From Litorimonas sp964414555 (GTDB lineage: Bacteria; Pseudomonadota; Alphaproteobacteria; Caulobacterales; Maricaulaceae): DNA of 8,061 bases. The notes beneath the pieces were generated by a model, which was given only the letters and a program-made list of their open reading frames with translations, searched no databases and was not told the origin of the DNA. Positions 7,576 through 8,061 of this stretch are shown one piece after another. How positions within the stretch are numbered: the first letter of the stretch is position 1; each line of letters begins with the position of its first letter. The translations under genes and the position numbers were made by a program. The stretch spans positions 1-8,061 of the forward strand of contig CAYPWW010000081.1 in NCBI GenBank assembly GCA_964414555.1, written 5' to 3'.

Positions 7576-7590
7576 GTTCTTTTTTTGTTC
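7576..7590 (+). promoter_or_regulatory. SOS box (LexA operator) of recA
   Basis: GTTC at 7576-7579 and GTTC at 7587-7590 are separated by exactly seven bases, all T. GTTC-N7-GTTC is the direct-repeat operator bound by LexA in alphaproteobacteria, unlike the CTG-N10-CAG palindrome of gammaproteobacteria, and recA is a standard target. The box lies 114 bases before the recA ATG. A weaker reverse-oriented candidate, GAAC-N7-AAAC, follows at 7609-7623 and has one mismatch in its second half. Confidence 0.82.
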
Positions 7591-7604
7591 TTTCAGCTTG
7601 AAAG
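7590..7604 (+). repeat. Perfect inverted repeat next to the SOS box
   Basis: CTTTCA (7590-7595) and TGAAAG (7599-7604) are perfect inverted copies around a 3-base GCT centre, extendable by one pair (7589 with 7605). The repeat begins on the last base of the SOS box. No T-run follows, so it is not an intrinsic terminator. It could be an extra protein site or part of the LexA-bound region, or chance in AT-rich sequence. Confidence 0.4.
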
Positions 7605-7631
7605 ATGAGAACAAATATGAAACATAGTGAT

Positions 7632-7663
7632 TACGGCAGTCCGCTATCAGCCGTACCTTTTTT
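7632..7663 (+). terminator. Intrinsic-terminator-like hairpin between cckA and recA, possibly within the recA leader
   Basis: TACGGC (7632-7637) pairs perfectly with GCCGTA (7650-7655) around a 12-base loop. CC and six T residues (7658-7663) follow directly. This is the standard form of a Rho-independent terminator, though the loop is large. It lies 92 bases after the cckA stop and could end the cckA transcript. It also lies downstream of the SOS box and the likely recA promoter, so transcription of recA would have to pass through it. Confidence 0.55.
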
Positions 7664-7665
7664 AG

Positions 7666-7693
7666 ATCGTCGAAGGGCTCCGGCGATTTTATT
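7666..7693 (+). promoter_or_regulatory. Second hairpin in the recA leader, just before the ribosome site
   Basis: ATCGTCG (7666-7672) pairs with CGGCGAT (7681-7687) with one G-T wobble, around an 8-base loop, and TTTATT follows. It comes 3 bases after the T-run of the previous hairpin and ends just ahead of GGAG at 7694-7697, the recA ribosome site. It could be a second weak terminator or a structure near the ribosome site. No function is shown by the sequence alone. Confidence 0.4.
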
Positions 7694-7704
7694 GGAGTTA
7701 TCTC

Positions 7705-8061
7705 ATGGCGAGAAACAGCACACCGCTCAAGGTCGTTGAAAAAGCGACAGACAAGAACAAAGGCGCCGCCCTAGAAGCCGCGCTCTCCCAGATCGATCGC
7801 GCCTTTGGCAAAAACTCAGTCATGAAGCTGGGCGATAAATCCACGATGGATATCGAAGCGATCTCTACGGGCTCCATCGGCCTCGACGTTGCGCTGGGCA
7901 TAGGCGGCTTGCCGAAGGGCCGTGTCATTGAAATTTATGGTCCGGAGAGTTCCGGTAAGACCACGCTAACATTGCACGCCATTGCCGAATGCCAAAAAGC
8001 TGGCGGTGTCGCGGCCTTTATCGATGCGGAACATGCGCTAGATCCTGTCTATGCGGCCAAG
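7705..8061 (+). CDS. recA: RecA recombinase, N-terminal part (cut off by the window edge)
   Basis: The first 119 residues of RecA, the ATP-dependent DNA strand-exchange protein. It forms filaments on single-stranded DNA, promotes homologous recombination and triggers LexA self-cleavage. Visible parts are the N-terminal polymerisation region with ALSQIDRAFGKNSVMKLGD (26-44), the STGSIGLDVALGIGGLPKGR stretch (54-73), the Walker A loop GPESSGKTT (79-87, K85) and FIDAEHALDP (105-114), whose E109 corresponds to the catalytic glutamate E96 of E. coli. The N-terminus is about 13 residues longer than in E. coli. The start has GGAG 7 bases upstream at 7694-7697. An SOS box upstream indicates LexA control. 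Family members have about 350 residues, so about two thirds is missing to the right. Confidence 0.98.
   Translation, partial: MARNSTPLKVVEKATDKNKGAALEAALSQIDRAFGKNSVMKLGDKSTMDIEAISTGSIGLDVALGIGGLPKGRVIEIYGPESSGKTTLTLHAIAECQKAGGVAAFIDAEHALDPVYAAK

Noticed and set aside
7571..7627. 18-codon open frame beginning MLFFFC that overlaps the SOS box
   Set aside because: It has no ribosome site, its start lies upstream of the SOS box where transcription probably begins, and its phenylalanine run simply comes from the T-run of the box.

Overview
The window looks like an alphaproteobacterial chromosome of moderate GC content. Four observations support this. A CckA-type hybrid histidine kinase is present, and CckA is the cell-cycle kinase of this class. 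The sequence ahead of recA contains a GTTC-N7-GTTC direct repeat, the form of SOS box used by alphaproteobacterial LexA. The DksA-like protein has lost most of its zinc-finger cysteines. One promoter candidate fits the Caulobacter-type GCTANAWC -10 pattern. A caulobacterial or hyphomonad-type organism is a reasonable guess, but the sequence does not prove it.

Layout: (1) 1-571, minus strand, the N-terminal 190 residues of a MoxR/CoxD-like AAA+ ATPase that runs off the left edge. (2) 572-768, a divergent promoter region. (3) 769-1197, plus strand, a DksA/TraR-family RNA polymerase regulator. (4) 1210-4919, minus strand, a two-gene operon of tandem paralogous DUF885 lipoproteins, predicted metallopeptidases joined by an ATGA overlap. 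It converges on dksA with 12 bases between the stop codons and a small hairpin at the junction. (5) 4920-5004, a short divergent promoter region. (6) 5005-7539, plus strand, the CckA-like kinase. (7) 7540-7704, a dense regulatory region with an SOS box and two hairpins each followed by a T-run. (8) 7705 to the right edge, plus strand, the first 119 residues of RecA.

The genes do not form one pathway. They are core housekeeping and regulatory genes: stringent-response transcription control (DksA), cell-cycle phosphorelay (CckA), DNA repair (RecA) and a chaperone-like ATPase (MoxR). A pair of envelope peptidase paralogs sits between them. I see no mobile element, CRISPR array, tRNA or rRNA, and no clear sign of a new multi-gene system. 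The most interesting parts are the recA leader, where terminator-like hairpins lie between the SOS box and the start codon, the DksA with one cysteine left, and the duplicated DUF885 lipoproteins.
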